A stretch of DNA of 64,000 nucleotides from Pseudoroseicyclus aestuarii (GCF_003217255.1 NZ_QJTE01000002.1:496001-560000), one strand, 5' to 3'. Shown: positions 1 to 11,318, counted from the stretch's first letter. The notes: a model not told the origin generated them from the letters alone. Numbers and translations are program-made.

Positions 1-1078
1 CGGCAACCCGTCTGTCAGCATCCAGGACCTCGACCTGTCCTTCGGCGCCGTGAAGGTGCTGCAGGGGCTGAACCTCGACATCGCGGAGGGCGAGTTCCTC
101 GTGCTTCTCGGGTCTTCGGGCTGCGGCAAGTCCACGCTTCTGAACTGCATCGCCGGGCTGCTCGACGTCAGCGACGGGCAGATCTGGATCAAGGGCAAGA
201 ACGTCACATGGGCCGAACCCTCTGACCGGGGCATCGGCATGGTGTTCCAGTCCTACGCGCTCTACCCGCAGATGACGGTGAAGGGGAACCTGAGCTTCGG
301 GCTGAAGAACGCCCGCGTGCCCAAGGACGAGATCGAGCGGCGGGTGGCCCGCGCCGCCGAGGTGCTGCAGATCGAGCCGCTGCTGGACCGCAAGCCGGGC
401 GCCCTGTCGGGCGGCCAGCGTCAGCGTGTCGCCATCGGCCGGGCGCTGGTGCGCGACGTCGACGTCTTCCTCTTCGACGAGCCCTTGTCCAACCTCGACG
501 CCAAGCTGCGCGCCGACCTGCGGGTCGAGCTCAAGCGCCTGCACAACCAGCTGCAGAACACGATGATCTACGTCACCCACGACCAGGTCGAGGCGATGAC
601 GCTGGCCGACCGGATCGCGATCATGAAGGGCGGCGAGATCATGCAGCTCGGCAGCCCGGACGAGATCTACAATCGCCCGCGCAACCGCTACGTGGCCGAC
701 TTCATCGGCTCGCCTTCGATGAACTTCATGGACGGGCACCTCGAGAACGGCGTGTTCAGCACCGACGAGCTGAGAATGCCGATGGATGGCTACGAGTTCA
801 CCGCGCGCCAGCCCGGCGGCCCCGCCATCCTCGGCATCCGGCCCGAGCATGTGGTGACCGGAGAGCTCGTCTCCGGCGCCCCGGTCCAGCACGAGGTGAC
901 GGTCGATCTGGTCGAACCCATGGGCTCCGACACGCTGGTCTGGGCGAAGCTGGGCGAGCAGATCTTCCGCATCCGCATGGACGGCCAGTCGCGCGTCAAG
1001 CCGGGCGAGACCATGGTGATCGGGCTCGACCCCTCGCGCGCATCCCTGTTCGATGCAGGCACCGAAGACAGACTGTGA
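1..1078 (+). CDS. Sugar ABC transporter ATP-binding protein (UgpC/MalK type), 5'-truncated by window edge
   Basis: This is the ATPase that powers import of a sugar through a membrane permease pair. The frame is open to the left edge, so the true start lies outside; a GTG at 50 falls inside the first beta strand and is not the start. Visible motifs are Walker A GSSGCGKST near 110-137, the signature LSGGQRQR near 403-427, Walker B VFLFDEP near 466-486 and the switch histidine in THD near 577. A C-terminal TOBE/OB region follows, as in MalK/UgpC proteins. The stop overlaps the GTG start of the beta-mannosidase by four bases (GTGA), so the two are translationally coupled. The operon context points to a mannoside or related oligosaccharide as substrate; that is inference. 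Confidence 0.93.
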   Translation, partial: GNPSVSIQDLDLSFGAVKVLQGLNLDIAEGEFLVLLGSSGCGKSTLLNCIAGLLDVSDGQIWIKGKNVTWAEPSDRGIGMVFQSYALYPQMTVKGNLSFGLKNARVPKDEIERRVARAAEVLQIEPLLDRKPGALSGGQRQRVAIGRALVRDVDVFLFDEPLSNLDAKLRADLRVELKRLHNQLQNTMIYVTHDQVEAMTLADRIAIMKGGEIMQLGSPDEIYNRPRNRYVADFIGSPSMNFMDGHLENGVFSTDELRMPMDGYEFTARQPGGPAILGIRPEHVVTGELVSGAPVQHEVTVDLVEPMGSDTLVWAKLGEQIFRIRMDGQSRVKPGETMVIGLDPSRASLFDAGTEDRL

Positions 1079-3510
1079 GAGACACCTTGCCCGCAACGAC
1101 CCGCGACCTGACCGGCGACGCCTGGACCCTGAGCGACGCCGACGAAGACTATTCCTGTCCCATCGCCCTGCCCGGCGATGGGGTCACCGCCCTGCAGCAG
1201 GCCGGGCTGATCCCGGACCCCTACTGGGGCCGCAACGAATACGACCTGCGCTGGATCTGCCACCGCGACTGGACCGTCACCCGCGATCTCGACCTCGATG
1301 AGACCGAGGTTGACTTGGTGCTGACCGGCCTCGATTGCGCGGCGCAGGTGCTGCTGAACGGGCAGCCGGTTCTCGAGGCGGCGAATGCGTTCCGCACCTG
1401 GCGGGCGGATCTGTCGGGCGCGGCGAAGGTCGGGAGCAACCGGCTGGAGATCCGGTTCCGCGCCCCGGTCGAGGCCGCGAACGAACGGCAGGCGGCACAG
1501 CCCTTCTACATCCCCTGGCACGAGGGGAACTGCCCGCTGCCCAACGGGAACATGCTGCGCAAGCCGCAGTGCGACTTCGGCTGGGACTGGAACATCGCCC
1601 TCGCGCCCTTCGGCGTCACCGGCGGCATCGTGCTCGAGCCGCGCCATGTCCCGCAGGTAAAGCGGTTGAGCGTTTCGCAGGACTGGCAGGGAGAGGCGGT
1701 GACGCTGCATGTCACCGCCCATGCCGAGAATGCCGAGGGGCAGGAGGCCCTTCTGCGCTTTGCCGGGCAGGAGGTGCGGGCAACCGTCACCGGCGGCACC
1801 GCCAGCGCCGCTTTCCACATCGAGACGCCGGAGCTCTGGTGGCCCAACGGCCTCGGGCCGCAGGTGCTGCACGATCTGAGCGTGACGGTGGGCGAGGCCG
1901 AGGCGCACCGCCGCATCGGCCTGCGCAGGATGGAGCTGGTGGCCGAAAAGGACGCCGCCGGCACCGCCTTCGGCATCCGCGTCAACGGCCATCCGGTCTT
2001 CGCCAAGGGCGCCAACTGGATTCCCGCCGACGCGCTGGCGGGGCGGATCACCGATGCCGCGACGCGCGATCTGCTGCAATCGGCGGCGGATGCCAACATG
2101 ACGATGATCCGCGTCTGGGGCGGCGGGCGCTACGAGGCGGACAGCTTCTACGAGGCCTGCGACGAGCTGGGGCTGATGGTCTGGCAGGACTTCATGTTCG
2201 CCTGCCATCTCTACCCCTCGACGCCCGAGTTCCTGTCGGACGTCGAGCAGGAGGTGCGCGAGAACGTCGCCCGGCTGCACCACCATGCCTGCCTCGCGCT
2301 CTGGTGCGGCGACAACGAGCTGATCGGCGCGCTCGGCTGGTTCCCCGAAAGCACGAAGGACCGCGACCGCTACCTCGTGAACTACGACCGGCTCAACCGC
2401 GCGGTGGAGCGGGCGCTGAAGGAGACCGATCCGGGCGCCAACTGGTGGCCCAGCAGCCCCAGCCCCGGCCCGATGAGCTTTGGCGACGCCTGGCACGACG
2501 ACAGCGCGGGCGACATGCACTTCTGGTCGGTCTGGCACGAGGGGCGCGATTTCGACCACTACCGCGACGTCTCGCCCCGCTTCTGTTCGGAGTTCGGCTT
2601 CCAGTCCTACCCGAACATGACGACGATCCGCACCTTTGCCGATCCGGCGGATTTCAACGTCGCGGCGCCGGTCTTCGAAAGCCACCAGAAGAACGCCGGC
2701 GGCAATGCCCGCATCGCCGAGACGATGTTCCGCTACTTCCGCTTTCCGCAGAAGTTCGAGGATTTCGTCTGGCTGTCGCAGATCCAGCAGGGGATCGCGA
2801 TCAAGACCGCCGTGACCCACTGGCGCAGCCTCAAGCCGCATTGCATGGGCACGCTCTACTGGCAGCTCAACGACACATGGCCCGTCTGCTCCTGGTCCTC
2901 GCTGGATTACGGCGGCGAGTGGAAGCTGCTGCACCACATGGCAAAGGATTTCTACGCGCCGCTCACCGTCTCGGCTGTGCCGGAGGGCGGGGCGATCCGC
3001 CTTGTCGGCATTAACGACCACCGCGAGGCGCAGGAGATCACCGTCACTGCCCGCGCGCTGGGCATGAGCGGCGAGACGCGCGCGCTGGGGCAGGCGACCG
3101 CCACCCTCGGCGCCGATGCCGCCGAGGTTCTGCGGATCGAGGCGGGCGCGCTGGCCGAAGGCGAAGTTCTCGCCTTCGACTGGCGGTCCGCTGGGGGCGA
3201 GGGGCGTGACATCCACGCGCCCGAGCCCTGGAAAAGCTACGACCTGCGCGATCCGCAGGCCGTGCTCGACGTCGCCGAGGAGGGCGGCGTCTGGTGGGTC
3301 GAGGTTACGGCCCATGCCGCCCCCGCCTTCTTCGCGACGGTCGAGGCCGATGTGCCCGGCCGGCTGACGGATGCGGCGGGACACATCATGCCGGGCGAGA
3401 CCGCCCGCATCGGTTTCACGCCGCGCGATCCGGGCGCGCGGCCGCGCTTTACCCTGCGCGATCTCTACACCGCCACCACGGCGGTCCCGGAGGGAGGAAA
3501 GGACTTCTGA
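1075..3510 (+). CDS. Glycoside hydrolase family 2, beta-mannosidase
   Basis: Predicted to release terminal beta-D-mannose from mannosides. The 811-residue protein has the GH2 order: an N-terminal jelly-roll (roughly 1-180), an immunoglobulin-like domain, a TIM barrel (about 290-600) and C-terminal beta domains. The acid/base glutamate is E415 in WCGDNE (the family usually has a W-x-G-N-N-E-like motif) and the nucleophile is E506 in CSEFGFQS. There is no signal peptide, so it acts in the cytoplasm on imported oligosaccharide. It starts with GTG overlapping the ABC ATPase stop, and its TGA overlaps the next ATG. Beta-mannosidase fits better than beta-galactosidase from overall sequence character, but substrate is not proven. 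Confidence 0.9.
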   Translation: MRDTLPATTRDLTGDAWTLSDADEDYSCPIALPGDGVTALQQAGLIPDPYWGRNEYDLRWICHRDWTVTRDLDLDETEVDLVLTGLDCAAQVLLNGQPVLEAANAFRTWRADLSGAAKVGSNRLEIRFRAPVEAANERQAAQPFYIPWHEGNCPLPNGNMLRKPQCDFGWDWNIALAPFGVTGGIVLEPRHVPQVKRLSVSQDWQGEAVTLHVTAHAENAEGQEALLRFAGQEVRATVTGGTASAAFHIETPELWWPNGLGPQVLHDLSVTVGEAEAHRRIGLRRMELVAEKDAAGTAFGIRVNGHPVFAKGANWIPADALAGRITDAATRDLLQSAADANMTMIRVWGGGRYEADSFYEACDELGLMVWQDFMFACHLYPSTPEFLSDVEQEVRENVARLHHHACLALWCGDNELIGALGWFPESTKDRDRYLVNYDRLNRAVERALKETDPGANWWPSSPSPGPMSFGDAWHDDSAGDMHFWSVWHEGRDFDHYRDVSPRFCSEFGFQSYPNMTTIRTFADPADFNVAAPVFESHQKNAGGNARIAETMFRYFRFPQKFEDFVWLSQIQQGIAIKTAVTHWRSLKPHCMGTLYWQLNDTWPVCSWSSLDYGGEWKLLHHMAKDFYAPLTVSAVPEGGAIRLVGINDHREAQEITVTARALGMSGETRALGQATATLGADAAEVLRIEAGALAEGEVLAFDWRSAGGEGRDIHAPEPWKSYDLRDPQAVLDVAEEGGVWWVEVTAHAAPAFFATVEADVPGRLTDAAGHIMPGETARIGFTPRDPGARPRFTLRDLYTATTAVPEGGKDF

Positions 3511-4256
3511 TGCACGTCTCTTATCAACTTTACTGCTCGCGCAAGTTCGGCCCGATCGAGGCCACGCTCGCGATGCTGGCCGAGGCCGGCTACCGCGAGG
3601 TCGAGGGCTACGGCGGCCTCTACGAGGACGTGAATTCGCTGGAAACGGCGCTGCAGGACACCGGGCTTGCCATGACCTCGGCCCATATCGGGCTCGATAT
3701 GGTCGAGGGCGACCCCTCGCGCGTGCTCGGCATCGCCGAGCGGCTGGGCATCCAGAAGATCCTGGTGCCGCACCTCGCCCCCGATGCCCGCCCGACGGAT
3801 GCCGCCGGATGGGAAGCTTTCGCCACCCGTCTGGTCAAGGCCGGGCAGCCCTACCGCGACGCGGGGCTGGTCTTCGGCTGGCACAACCACGACTTCGAGC
3901 TGGCCGATCTCGGCGGCGGGCGCACGCCGCTGGATATCCTGGCGCAGACGGACGGCATCGAGCTCGAGCTCGATCTCGGCTGGGTGCGCGTCGCCGGGCA
4001 CGATCCGCTGGACTGGCTGACCCGCTACGGGCCGAAGATCACCGCCGCGCATGTCAAGGACATCGCCCCCGACGGGCAGGCGCAGGACGAGGACGGCTGG
4101 GCCGACGTGGGCCATGGCATCATGGACTGGGATGCGCTGTTCCCGGCGCTGCGCGAGGCGGGCGTCGATCACGTCGTGGTCGAACATGACAACCCCAGCG
4201 ACGACCGCCGCATGGCGACCCGCTCGCTGGAAACCATCAAGGGATACGTGAAATGA
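3510..4256 (+). CDS. Sugar phosphate isomerase/epimerase, xylose-isomerase-like TIM barrel
   Basis: A 248-residue AP-endonuclease/xylose isomerase-like TIM barrel. Metal-site residues are recognisable in the motifs [22 protein letters not shown] and VVEHDN. The start is the ATG at 3510, which overlaps the TGA of the mannosidase gene (TGATG) and has a GGAGG-rich ribosome site inside that gene's end; an in-frame extension upstream lies wholly within the mannosidase and is not used. Its own stop overlaps the next ATG (ATGA). Within the operon it would isomerise or epimerise a released sugar or its keto derivative. The exact reaction cannot be read from sequence. Confidence 0.88.
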   Translation: MHVSYQLYCSRKFGPIEATLAMLAEAGYREVEGYGGLYEDVNSLETALQDTGLAMTSAHIGLDMVEGDPSRVLGIAERLGIQKILVPHLAPDARPTDAAGWEAFATRLVKAGQPYRDAGLVFGWHNHDFELADLGGGRTPLDILAQTDGIELELDLGWVRVAGHDPLDWLTRYGPKITAAHVKDIAPDGQAQDEDGWADVGHGIMDWDALFPALREAGVDHVVVEHDNPSDDRRMATRSLETIKGYVK

Positions 4257-5380
4257 GCGCGCTGGGCGTAGGCATCATCGGCTGCGGCAATATCTCGGCG
4301 GCCTACCTGCGGCTGGCGCCGCTGTTCAAGGACATCACCGTCAAGGCCGTGGCCGACATCAACCCCGAGGCCGCGAAGGCGCGAGCCGAGGAGTTCGGCG
4401 TCCGCGCCGAGACGGTCGAGGACATCCTTGCGGCGCAGGACGTGGACGTCATCGTCAACCTGACGGTGCCGGCGGCGCATTACGAGCTGACGCGCCGCAT
4501 CCTCGAGGCGGGCAAGCACGCCTATTCCGAAAAGCCGCTGGTGCTGGAGCTGGATCAGGCCAAGGCCCTGCAGGAGCTGGCGGATGCCAAGAATCTGCGC
4601 ATCGGCTCGGCCCCCGACACCTTCCTCGGCGGGGCGCATCAGGCCGCGCGCCGGGCGATCGACGACGGCACGACGGGCCGCATCCTTGGCGGCACCTGCC
4701 ACGTCATGAGCCGCGGGATGGAGCATTGGCATCCCAACCCCGACTTCTTCTTCCTGCCCGGCGCCGGGCCGGTCCTCGATATCGGGCCCTACTACGTCAC
4801 CAACCTGATCCAGCTGATCGGGCCGGTGAAGGCGGTGACGGCAATGTCCAGCTCTGCCTGGAGCGAGCGGACCATCGCCAACGGTGCGCGCACCGGAGAG
4901 GTGCTGCCGGTGAAGACGCCGACCAACATCCACGCCATCCTCGAGTTCGAGAACGGCGCGGTCGTCACGCTGGGCGCCAGCTGGGACATCCATGCCCATC
5001 GCCATGCCAACATGGAGCTTTACGGCGAGAACGCCTCGCTCTACGTGCCCGACCCGAACTTCTTCGGCGGCAAGGTCGAGCTGGCGGGTCCCGAGGCGGC
5101 GGTGCTCGACGGCGCCGACCATCCCTTCGGCGCGCCGAACCAGGATGTCGGCACCGCCAAGGAGCAGGCGAACTACCGCACCGCGGGCCTTGCCGACATG
5201 GCCGCCGCGATCCGCGAGGGGCGGCCGCATCGCTGCAGCCTCGATCTCGCGGTGCATGCGATCGACGTGATGACCTCGATCCTCAAGGCAGGCGAGCAGC
5301 GCGGCTACGTCGAGATGACGACCACCTGCGAGCGGCCCGCCCCGATGACAGCCGAGGACGCGCGCGCCCTGATGGCCTGA
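4253..5380 (+). CDS. Gfo/Idh/MocA family NAD(P)-dependent oxidoreductase
   Basis: A 375-residue two-domain dehydrogenase. The N-terminal Rossmann fold shows GIIGCGNIS at residues 6-14 and the family EKPL motif near 95 (YSEKPLVLE). The C-terminal alpha/beta domain forms the substrate site. Family members oxidise or reduce hydroxyls of sugars and cyclitols. It is the last gene of the four-gene operon and is coupled to the preceding isomerase by a four-base ATGA overlap. Together the pair probably convert a mannose-derived sugar into a central intermediate. A strong GC hairpin at 5391-5416 follows its stop and may end the transcript. Confidence 0.9.
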   Translation: MSALGVGIIGCGNISAAYLRLAPLFKDITVKAVADINPEAAKARAEEFGVRAETVEDILAAQDVDVIVNLTVPAAHYELTRRILEAGKHAYSEKPLVLELDQAKALQELADAKNLRIGSAPDTFLGGAHQAARRAIDDGTTGRILGGTCHVMSRGMEHWHPNPDFFFLPGAGPVLDIGPYYVTNLIQLIGPVKAVTAMSSSAWSERTIANGARTGEVLPVKTPTNIHAILEFENGAVVTLGASWDIHAHRHANMELYGENASLYVPDPNFFGGKVELAGPEAAVLDGADHPFGAPNQDVGTAKEQANYRTAGLADMAAAIREGRPHRCSLDLAVHAIDVMTSILKAGEQRGYVEMTTTCERPAPMTAEDARALMA

Positions 5381-5390
5381 GGCTGACCAG

Positions 5391-5416
5391 CCCCGCGGCC
5401 GGGTGCGGCCGCGGGG
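5391..5416 (+). terminator. GC-rich hairpin after the mannoside operon
   Basis: A perfect 10-bp inverted repeat, CCCCGCGGCC and GGCCGCGGGG, encloses the 6-base loop GGGTGC. It begins 11 bases after the oxidoreductase stop. There is no T tract after it, so it may be a transcript-stabilising hairpin rather than a classical intrinsic terminator. Confidence 0.55.
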
Positions 5417-5521
5417 CAAACCGCCTTGAACTTCGCGCCGATCCCGACGAGTGCTGCGCGCCGGGGAGGAGGGGACGCGCCCCTCCAACGCCCCTCGCGC
5501 GGAGCCGACAGGATCGACAGC

Positions 5522-6721
5522 ATGACCAAGACAGACAGCCCCGCCATGCCCACGGGCCGCAGCGCCGCCCCGGCAGGCACGCGGATCGTCCTTTTCGCGC
5601 TGGCCATGGGCGGCTTCACCATCGGCACGACCGAGTTCGCCGCCATGGCCCTCGTCCCCTATTTCTCGGAAGGGCTCGGCATCACCGAGGCCTCTGCCGC
5701 CTATGTCATCGCGGCCTATGCGCTGGGCGTGGTGATCGGCGCGCCGCTGATCGCGGTGCTGGCCGCGCGGCTGCCGCGCCGGCGGCTGCTGGCGGCGCTG
5801 ATGCTGCTGTATGGTGCCGCGAACCTCGCCTCGGGTCTTGCGCCGAATTTCGCGTCACTGGTGGCGCTGCGCTTCCTCGGCGGGCTGCCGCATGGGGCCT
5901 ACTTCGGCATCGCCACGCTGCTGGCCGCCGGGATGATGGCGCCGGGCCAGCGCGGGCGCGCGATCTCGAAGATCATGATGGGGCTGACGGTGGCGACGAT
6001 CATCGGCGTGCCCGGCGCGAATATCCTCGGCCAGACGATCGGCTGGCGCTGGTGCTTCGCCATCGCGGGCGCGCTGGCGCTGGCGACGGCGGCGATGATC
6101 TACGCCTTCGCGCCGCGCGGCACCGGCACCGCCTCGGACCCCTTGAAGGAGCTGGACGCGCTGAAGAACCGGCAGGTGATCCTGACGCTGCTTTTCGGCG
6201 CCATCGGCTTTGGCGGCATGTTCGCCGTCTACACCTACCTCGCCTCGACGCTCGAGCAGGTGACGGGCGTCGCTCCGGGGATCGTGCCGCTGTACTTCTC
6301 GCTCTTCGGGGTCGGGATGACGCTGGGCACCTTCGTCGCCGGCTGGGCGACGGATCTGTCGCTGAACGGATCGACCTGGGGCGTTCTGGGCGGGATGACG
6401 CTGCTTCTGGCGATCTACCCCGCGGTGACCGGCAGCCCGCTGGGCATGGCCGTCATGGCGCTGCTGATCGGCGGGGCGGGGTGCCTGACGATCATGCTGC
6501 AGACCCGGCTGATGATGGTCGCCCGCGAGGCGCAGACCCTCGCCGCGGCGCTGAACCACGCGGCACTGAACGTCGGCAATGCGCTGGGGCCCTGGCTGAC
6601 GTCGCTTTTCCTGGCGGCGGGCTATGGCCTGCCCGTGGCCGGACCCGTGGGCGCCGTTCTCGGTGTCGCGGGGCTGGCGCTGTTCGCGCTGACGCTCTGG
6701 GACGAGCGGCGCGCGGGCTGA
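5522..6721 (+). CDS. MFS transporter, DHA1/AraJ-like exporter
   Basis: A 399-residue, 12-helix major facilitator protein. The first helix is at about 20-40 ([15 protein letters not shown]). The loop between helices 2 and 3 carries the basic RLPRRRLL segment typical of MFS motif A. A DxxG-like TDLSLNG loop lies in the second half. It resembles the DHA1 group that includes AraJ and drug or sugar exporters. I chose the ATG at 5522; the upstream extension is GC-rich, non-conserved-looking sequence. It is separated from the mannoside operon by a hairpin, so it is probably a separate unit. It converges with the DUF3035 lipoprotein gene; a dispersed GC-hairpin element lies between them. Substrate unknown. 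Confidence 0.85.
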   Translation: MTKTDSPAMPTGRSAAPAGTRIVLFALAMGGFTIGTTEFAAMALVPYFSEGLGITEASAAYVIAAYALGVVIGAPLIAVLAARLPRRRLLAALMLLYGAANLASGLAPNFASLVALRFLGGLPHGAYFGIATLLAAGMMAPGQRGRAISKIMMGLTVATIIGVPGANILGQTIGWRWCFAIAGALALATAAMIYAFAPRGTGTASDPLKELDALKNRQVILTLLFGAIGFGGMFAVYTYLASTLEQVTGVAPGIVPLYFSLFGVGMTLGTFVAGWATDLSLNGSTWGVLGGMTLLLAIYPAVTGSPLGMAVMALLIGGAGCLTIMLQTRLMMVAREAQTLAAALNHAALNVGNALGPWLTSLFLAAGYGLPVAGPVGAVLGVAGLALFALTLWDERRAG

Positions 6722-6723
6722 CA

Positions 6724-6787
6724 CCGGGGGAGGGGGCGCTGCCCCCGAGGCCTGCGGCCTCTCCCCCGGGATATTTTCAAAGAGAAG
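6724..6787 (+). repeat. Dispersed intergenic element, copy 1 (three-way hairpin plus ATATTT tail)
   Basis: An outer 9-bp stem (CCGGGGGAG at 6724-6732 with CTCCCCCGG at 6761-6769) encloses two small hairpins: GGGGC-GCT-GCCCC and AGGCC-TGC-GGCCT. The tail GGGATATTTTCAAAGAGAAG runs from 6768. The same hairpin-plus-tail plan recurs at five other sites in the window. It lies between convergent genes. Confidence 0.8.
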
Positions 6788-6795
6788 ACGGCGGC

Positions 6796-7251
6796 TCAGT
6801 CCCGGGGAGGGGCCGAGGGGGTGGCGGCGCCGGCGGCGCGCCAGCGGGCGAGCTCGGCCGGGGCATCGAGGCGCTGGGCGGCGAAGCGGCCGTAGTAGCG
6901 CGCGGTTCCGGGGCGGGCGCCGCCCTGGCGGGCCGCGGCCTCGCCGGCGAGGGTGGCGCGGATCTGCGGCTCGGGCGCGCCGGCGGCGGCGAGCAGCGCG
7001 GCGTCGGAGGCCGGGATGCCGGACCCCGAGGGGCTGCCGCCCAGCCGGGCCACGGCGTCGAGGGTCGGCGTGCGGTCGGTGCGGTTCGTCCCGCCCGGCG
7101 TCGGCTGCGGCAGGCTCAGCACATCGGGGATCTGCAGGGCATCGCTCGGCAGGACCGAGAATTCGTCGGGTCCGCCGCCGCCGCGGGTCCGGTTGCAGCC
7201 GGAGACGAGGGCAAGGGCGCAGAGCGCCGCGATGATATGCGTGGTCCTCAT
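6796..7251 (-). CDS. DUF3035-type lipoprotein
   Basis: A 151-residue secreted lipoprotein of unknown function. The signal peptide [19 protein letters not shown] ends in the lipobox LVSGC, so Cys19 would be lipidated and the protein anchored to an envelope membrane. The mature part is rich in Pro, Gly, Arg and Ala and looks poorly ordered in its first half, with a more compact C-terminal part ([15 protein letters not shown]). It starts nine bases downstream of the lspA stop, so the peptidase that matures lipoproteins and this candidate substrate are co-transcribed. DUF3035 proteins in this position are known from Rhodobacteraceae, but no activity is established. Confidence 0.8.
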   Translation of the reverse strand: MRTTHIIAALCALALVSGCNRTRGGGGPDEFSVLPSDALQIPDVLSLPQPTPGGTNRTDRTPTLDAVARLGGSPSGSGIPASDAALLAAAGAPEPQIRATLAGEAAARQGGARPGTARYYGRFAAQRLDAPAELARWRAAGAATPSAPPRD

Positions 7252-7260
7252 GGCGCCTCT

Positions 7261-7895
7261 CTAGCGCGCTTCGCCGGGGGCGTCACGCGGGGTCTTGCCC
7301 TCGGGTGCGGGGGCTGGGGCGGGGGCCTTGGCGGGCCGCCGCGCGGGGGCCTTGCGCTTGCCTTCGGCGGGGGCCGCCTTGGCGCGCCTGGTGCCGCCCT
7401 TGGGCGCCGCGCCGCCGGGCTTTGGCGGATCGCCGGCGAAGAGGATCAGCCCGACGGCGCCGAGGAAGATCGCGATATCGGCGACGTTGAAGGCATAGGG
7501 GTTCTCGATGCCGCAGCAGGTCACGTTCAGGAAATCGGCCACAGCGCCGTAGAGCAGGCGGTCGACGACATTGCCCAGCGCCCCGCCGACGAGCAGCCCG
7601 GCGGAGAGCTGCACCCAGCGCGTCGCCGCGCCGCGGGCGATCCAGACCAGCACCCCGGCGCTGATCGCCAGCGCCACGCCGATCAGCACCCAGCGCATGT
7701 CGAAGCCGGAAAACAGGCCGAAGTTCACGCCTTGGTTCCAGGCCATGCGAAAGCCGATGAAGCCGGGGATCACGTCGAGCGCCATGCGCCCGGACAGATC
7801 GAGGGCGTGGACGACGACGTATTTCGTCGCCTGATCGGCGAGGAAGACCCAGAAGGCGGCGGTCAGCGTGATGCGCAGGGCGGGGGGCATCGCCA

Positions 7896-7896
<1 letters not shown>
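7261..7896 (-). CDS. lspA: Signal peptidase II (prolipoprotein signal peptidase) with long basic C-terminal tail
   Basis: Cleaves signal peptides of lipid-modified prolipoproteins at the inner membrane. Four transmembrane helices span about residues 1-150. Conserved motifs are all present: DQATK near 21, the Asn in [15 protein letters not shown] at 109-113, VADF with catalytic Asp121 and FNVAD with catalytic Asp140. The protein has 211 residues, while the family norm is about 160. The extra roughly 55 residues form a cytoplasmic tail of Lys, Arg, Ala and Pro (for example [23 protein letters not shown]). Its ATG overlaps the purH stop (ATGA), so the two are coupled. Confidence 0.95.
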
Positions 7897-9479
<1,583 letters not shown>

Positions 9480-9506
9480 GGCATTCTCCGGGCCGCCGGC
9501 GCGGCG

Positions 9507-11318
9507 CTACTCCTCGTCCTCGGGCCGTGCGACGTCGCGCAGGCCCTGCGGCGTATCCTGCGCCTTGGACAGGGTCCAGCGCACGCGCGTCGCATAGGCC
9601 ATCGCGCGGGCGGATAAAACCACCTGCTGCGTGGGCCGGGGCGCGGGGCGCCCGGCCTCGAGGTACATCGACCGCTCCAGCGCGAGGCTGGCGGCGCCGT
9701 CGTGGCGCAGGACCCAGATCTCGCCGTTGCGCAGCGCCAGCGCGACGGCGCTGCCGCCCTCGGCCTCGGCGGCATCGACATCGGGGTGCAGGTGGAAATG
9801 GATCGAGAAGCCCAGCCCCCTGTTGCCGCCCTGGCCAAGCATCTGGTCGAAGCGGCGGGTGTCGCCGGGGCTGAGCGTCGTCAGCAGGTCCTCGCCCGTC
9901 AGGCTGCGCCCGTCGCTCGACAGATCGAGGATGCGGGCATGGGTCAGGCCATGCGTGCGGCGCCAGCCGTCATGCGCCGTCTCGAGGCGCAGCGCGATGG
10001 CCTCCGGCTCGACGGGCACGGTGCGCGGGCCATCGGTCAGACGCTCGGCCCCGCCGCGCCCGGCCTGCCCGAAGCGCGCGGAGGAGTAGCCCTGCAGCGC
10101 CAGCGTGGAGTGGCTGGCCGTGGCGCGTCCGGCCTGCCGCCAGTCGGGGCCGAAGTCGCCGCCGGCGCCGCAATTGACGATCAGCGGGCGCCGCCCCGAG
10201 GTCAGCTCGAAGGCGAGGGTCGAGGCATGGGGCTCTGCCCCGCCGGCGCCCGAGGGCGGCGGCGCGGCATCGAGGATCAGCGTCGTGCGCCCGGCGCCGA
10301 GGCGAGCGTAACCCATGTGCAGCCCCGGCCCCGGCCGCGCCCGGCTGCCCGAGGCGGCCAGCGCCTGGTCGAGGCGGCCCTCGGCGCCGCGCCCGCCGCC
10401 GTGGAACCGCGCGAGGCCGCCGTCGGCATGGCGCAGCGCCCGCAGGGTGGCGGCGATGCGCCCCATCGCGAGGCGCAGCACCGGCGGCACGCGCCGCTCG
10501 GCGGAGACCAGCGCCTGCACGGTGCCGCCCAGAAGGGACAGGATCTCCAGCAGCGCCTCGGGGTTGCGGCTGTGGATCGCGCCTGTCTCGTCGATCCGGC
10601 GCGTCACCTCCTGCGCCAGCGCGCCCGTGGCAGGCTCTGCCGGATCGCCGATCCCCTCCAGCGACAGGCCGGCATGGATCAGCCCGGCCAGCGCCTCGAT
10701 CCGGGGCAGGCCGGGCTCGGCCCGTTGCCAGTGCCGGGCGAGGAAGGCGGTCTGCGCGCCCAGGCTGCGCAGGAGGCGCGCCCGCTCGTCCTCGGTGCAA
10801 CCGCGCAGCACGAAGGGCGCATGGTCAATCCAGCGCATCAGCCGCCGCGCCATGATGCGCGGCGCCCAGCCGGGCCCGCGGCCACCGCCGTAGCGGGCGA
10901 TCCAGCCCTGCAGCCAGTCCTGCGCCCGCCCCCGCGCCTGCGCCCCGCCGAGGGCGGCGAGATCCTCGAGCCAGGCAAAATCGTGCAGCGCCTCGGCGGC
11001 GGAAGCCTCTGCCGTCCCGATGTCCCAGATCGAGCGGCCTTCGAGCTGCACCCGCTCCCCCTCGATCAGGGCCCGCCCCGCGAGCAGGTCCCTGCCGCGC
11101 TCGAGGCTGCCGATGCTGCGCGGCTCGGGCGGGGTGGCAAAGCCGGTGGCGGCGGGCGCGCGAGCGGCGAGCCTGACCTGCAGGCGGTCCAGCAGCCGCC
11201 GCCGTCCGGCCCAGGCCGCGCCGCGCGGCTGCGCCGGGGCGCGGGCCCCTGCGGATGCCGCGTCCTGCGGCGGCCCGATCGCCCCGTCGTCCCTGCCGCT
11301 GCGCTTGCCGATCTTCAC
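9507..11318 (-). CDS. Heparinase II/III-family protein
   Basis: A 603-residue protein with the two-part layout of heparinase II/III polysaccharide lyases: an alpha-helical toroid in the N-terminal half (WLEDLAALGG, WIARYGGGRGPGW, RLMRWIDHAPF) and a beta-sandwich in the C-terminal half (FELTSGRRPLIVNCGAGG, TASHSTLALQGYSSARF, FSIHFHLHPDVDA). The HxHxHPD segment near 540 sits in the sandwich. No signal peptide is evident, unlike secreted lyases. In Rhodobacteraceae such genes commonly sit upstream of purH; the natural substrate is unknown. The start is GTG at 11318, supported by GGAG five bases upstream (GGAGACAAG-GTG). Confidence 0.85.
   Translation of the reverse strand: MKIGKRSGRDDGAIGPPQDAASAGARAPAQPRGAAWAGRRRLLDRLQVRLAARAPAATGFATPPEPRSIGSLERGRDLLAGRALIEGERVQLEGRSIWDIGTAEASAAEALHDFAWLEDLAALGGAQARGRAQDWLQGWIARYGGGRGPGWAPRIMARRLMRWIDHAPFVLRGCTEDERARLLRSLGAQTAFLARHWQRAEPGLPRIEALAGLIHAGLSLEGIGDPAEPATGALAQEVTRRIDETGAIHSRNPEALLEILSLLGGTVQALVSAERRVPPVLRLAMGRIAATLRALRHADGGLARFHGGGRGAEGRLDQALAASGSRARPGPGLHMGYARLGAGRTTLILDAAPPPSGAGGAEPHASTLAFELTSGRRPLIVNCGAGGDFGPDWRQAGRATASHSTLALQGYSSARFGQAGRGGAERLTDGPRTVPVEPEAIALRLETAHDGWRRTHGLTHARILDLSSDGRSLTGEDLLTTLSPGDTRRFDQMLGQGGNRGLGFSIHFHLHPDVDAAEAEGGSAVALALRNGEIWVLRHDGAASLALERSMYLEAGRPAPRPTQQVVLSARAMAYATRVRWTLSKAQDTPQGLRDVARPEDEE

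Noticed and set aside
790-3384. An 864-codon open reading frame antisense to the beta-mannosidase gene
   Set aside because: It is a mirror of high-GC codon bias. Its product is Arg/Ala/Gly/Val-rich without recognisable domains, while the sense strand encodes a complete GH2 enzyme.
7295-7428. G/C-rich low-complexity DNA at the lspA 3' end as a tandem repeat
   Set aside because: No unit repeats exactly; it only encodes the Lys/Ala/Pro-rich tail.
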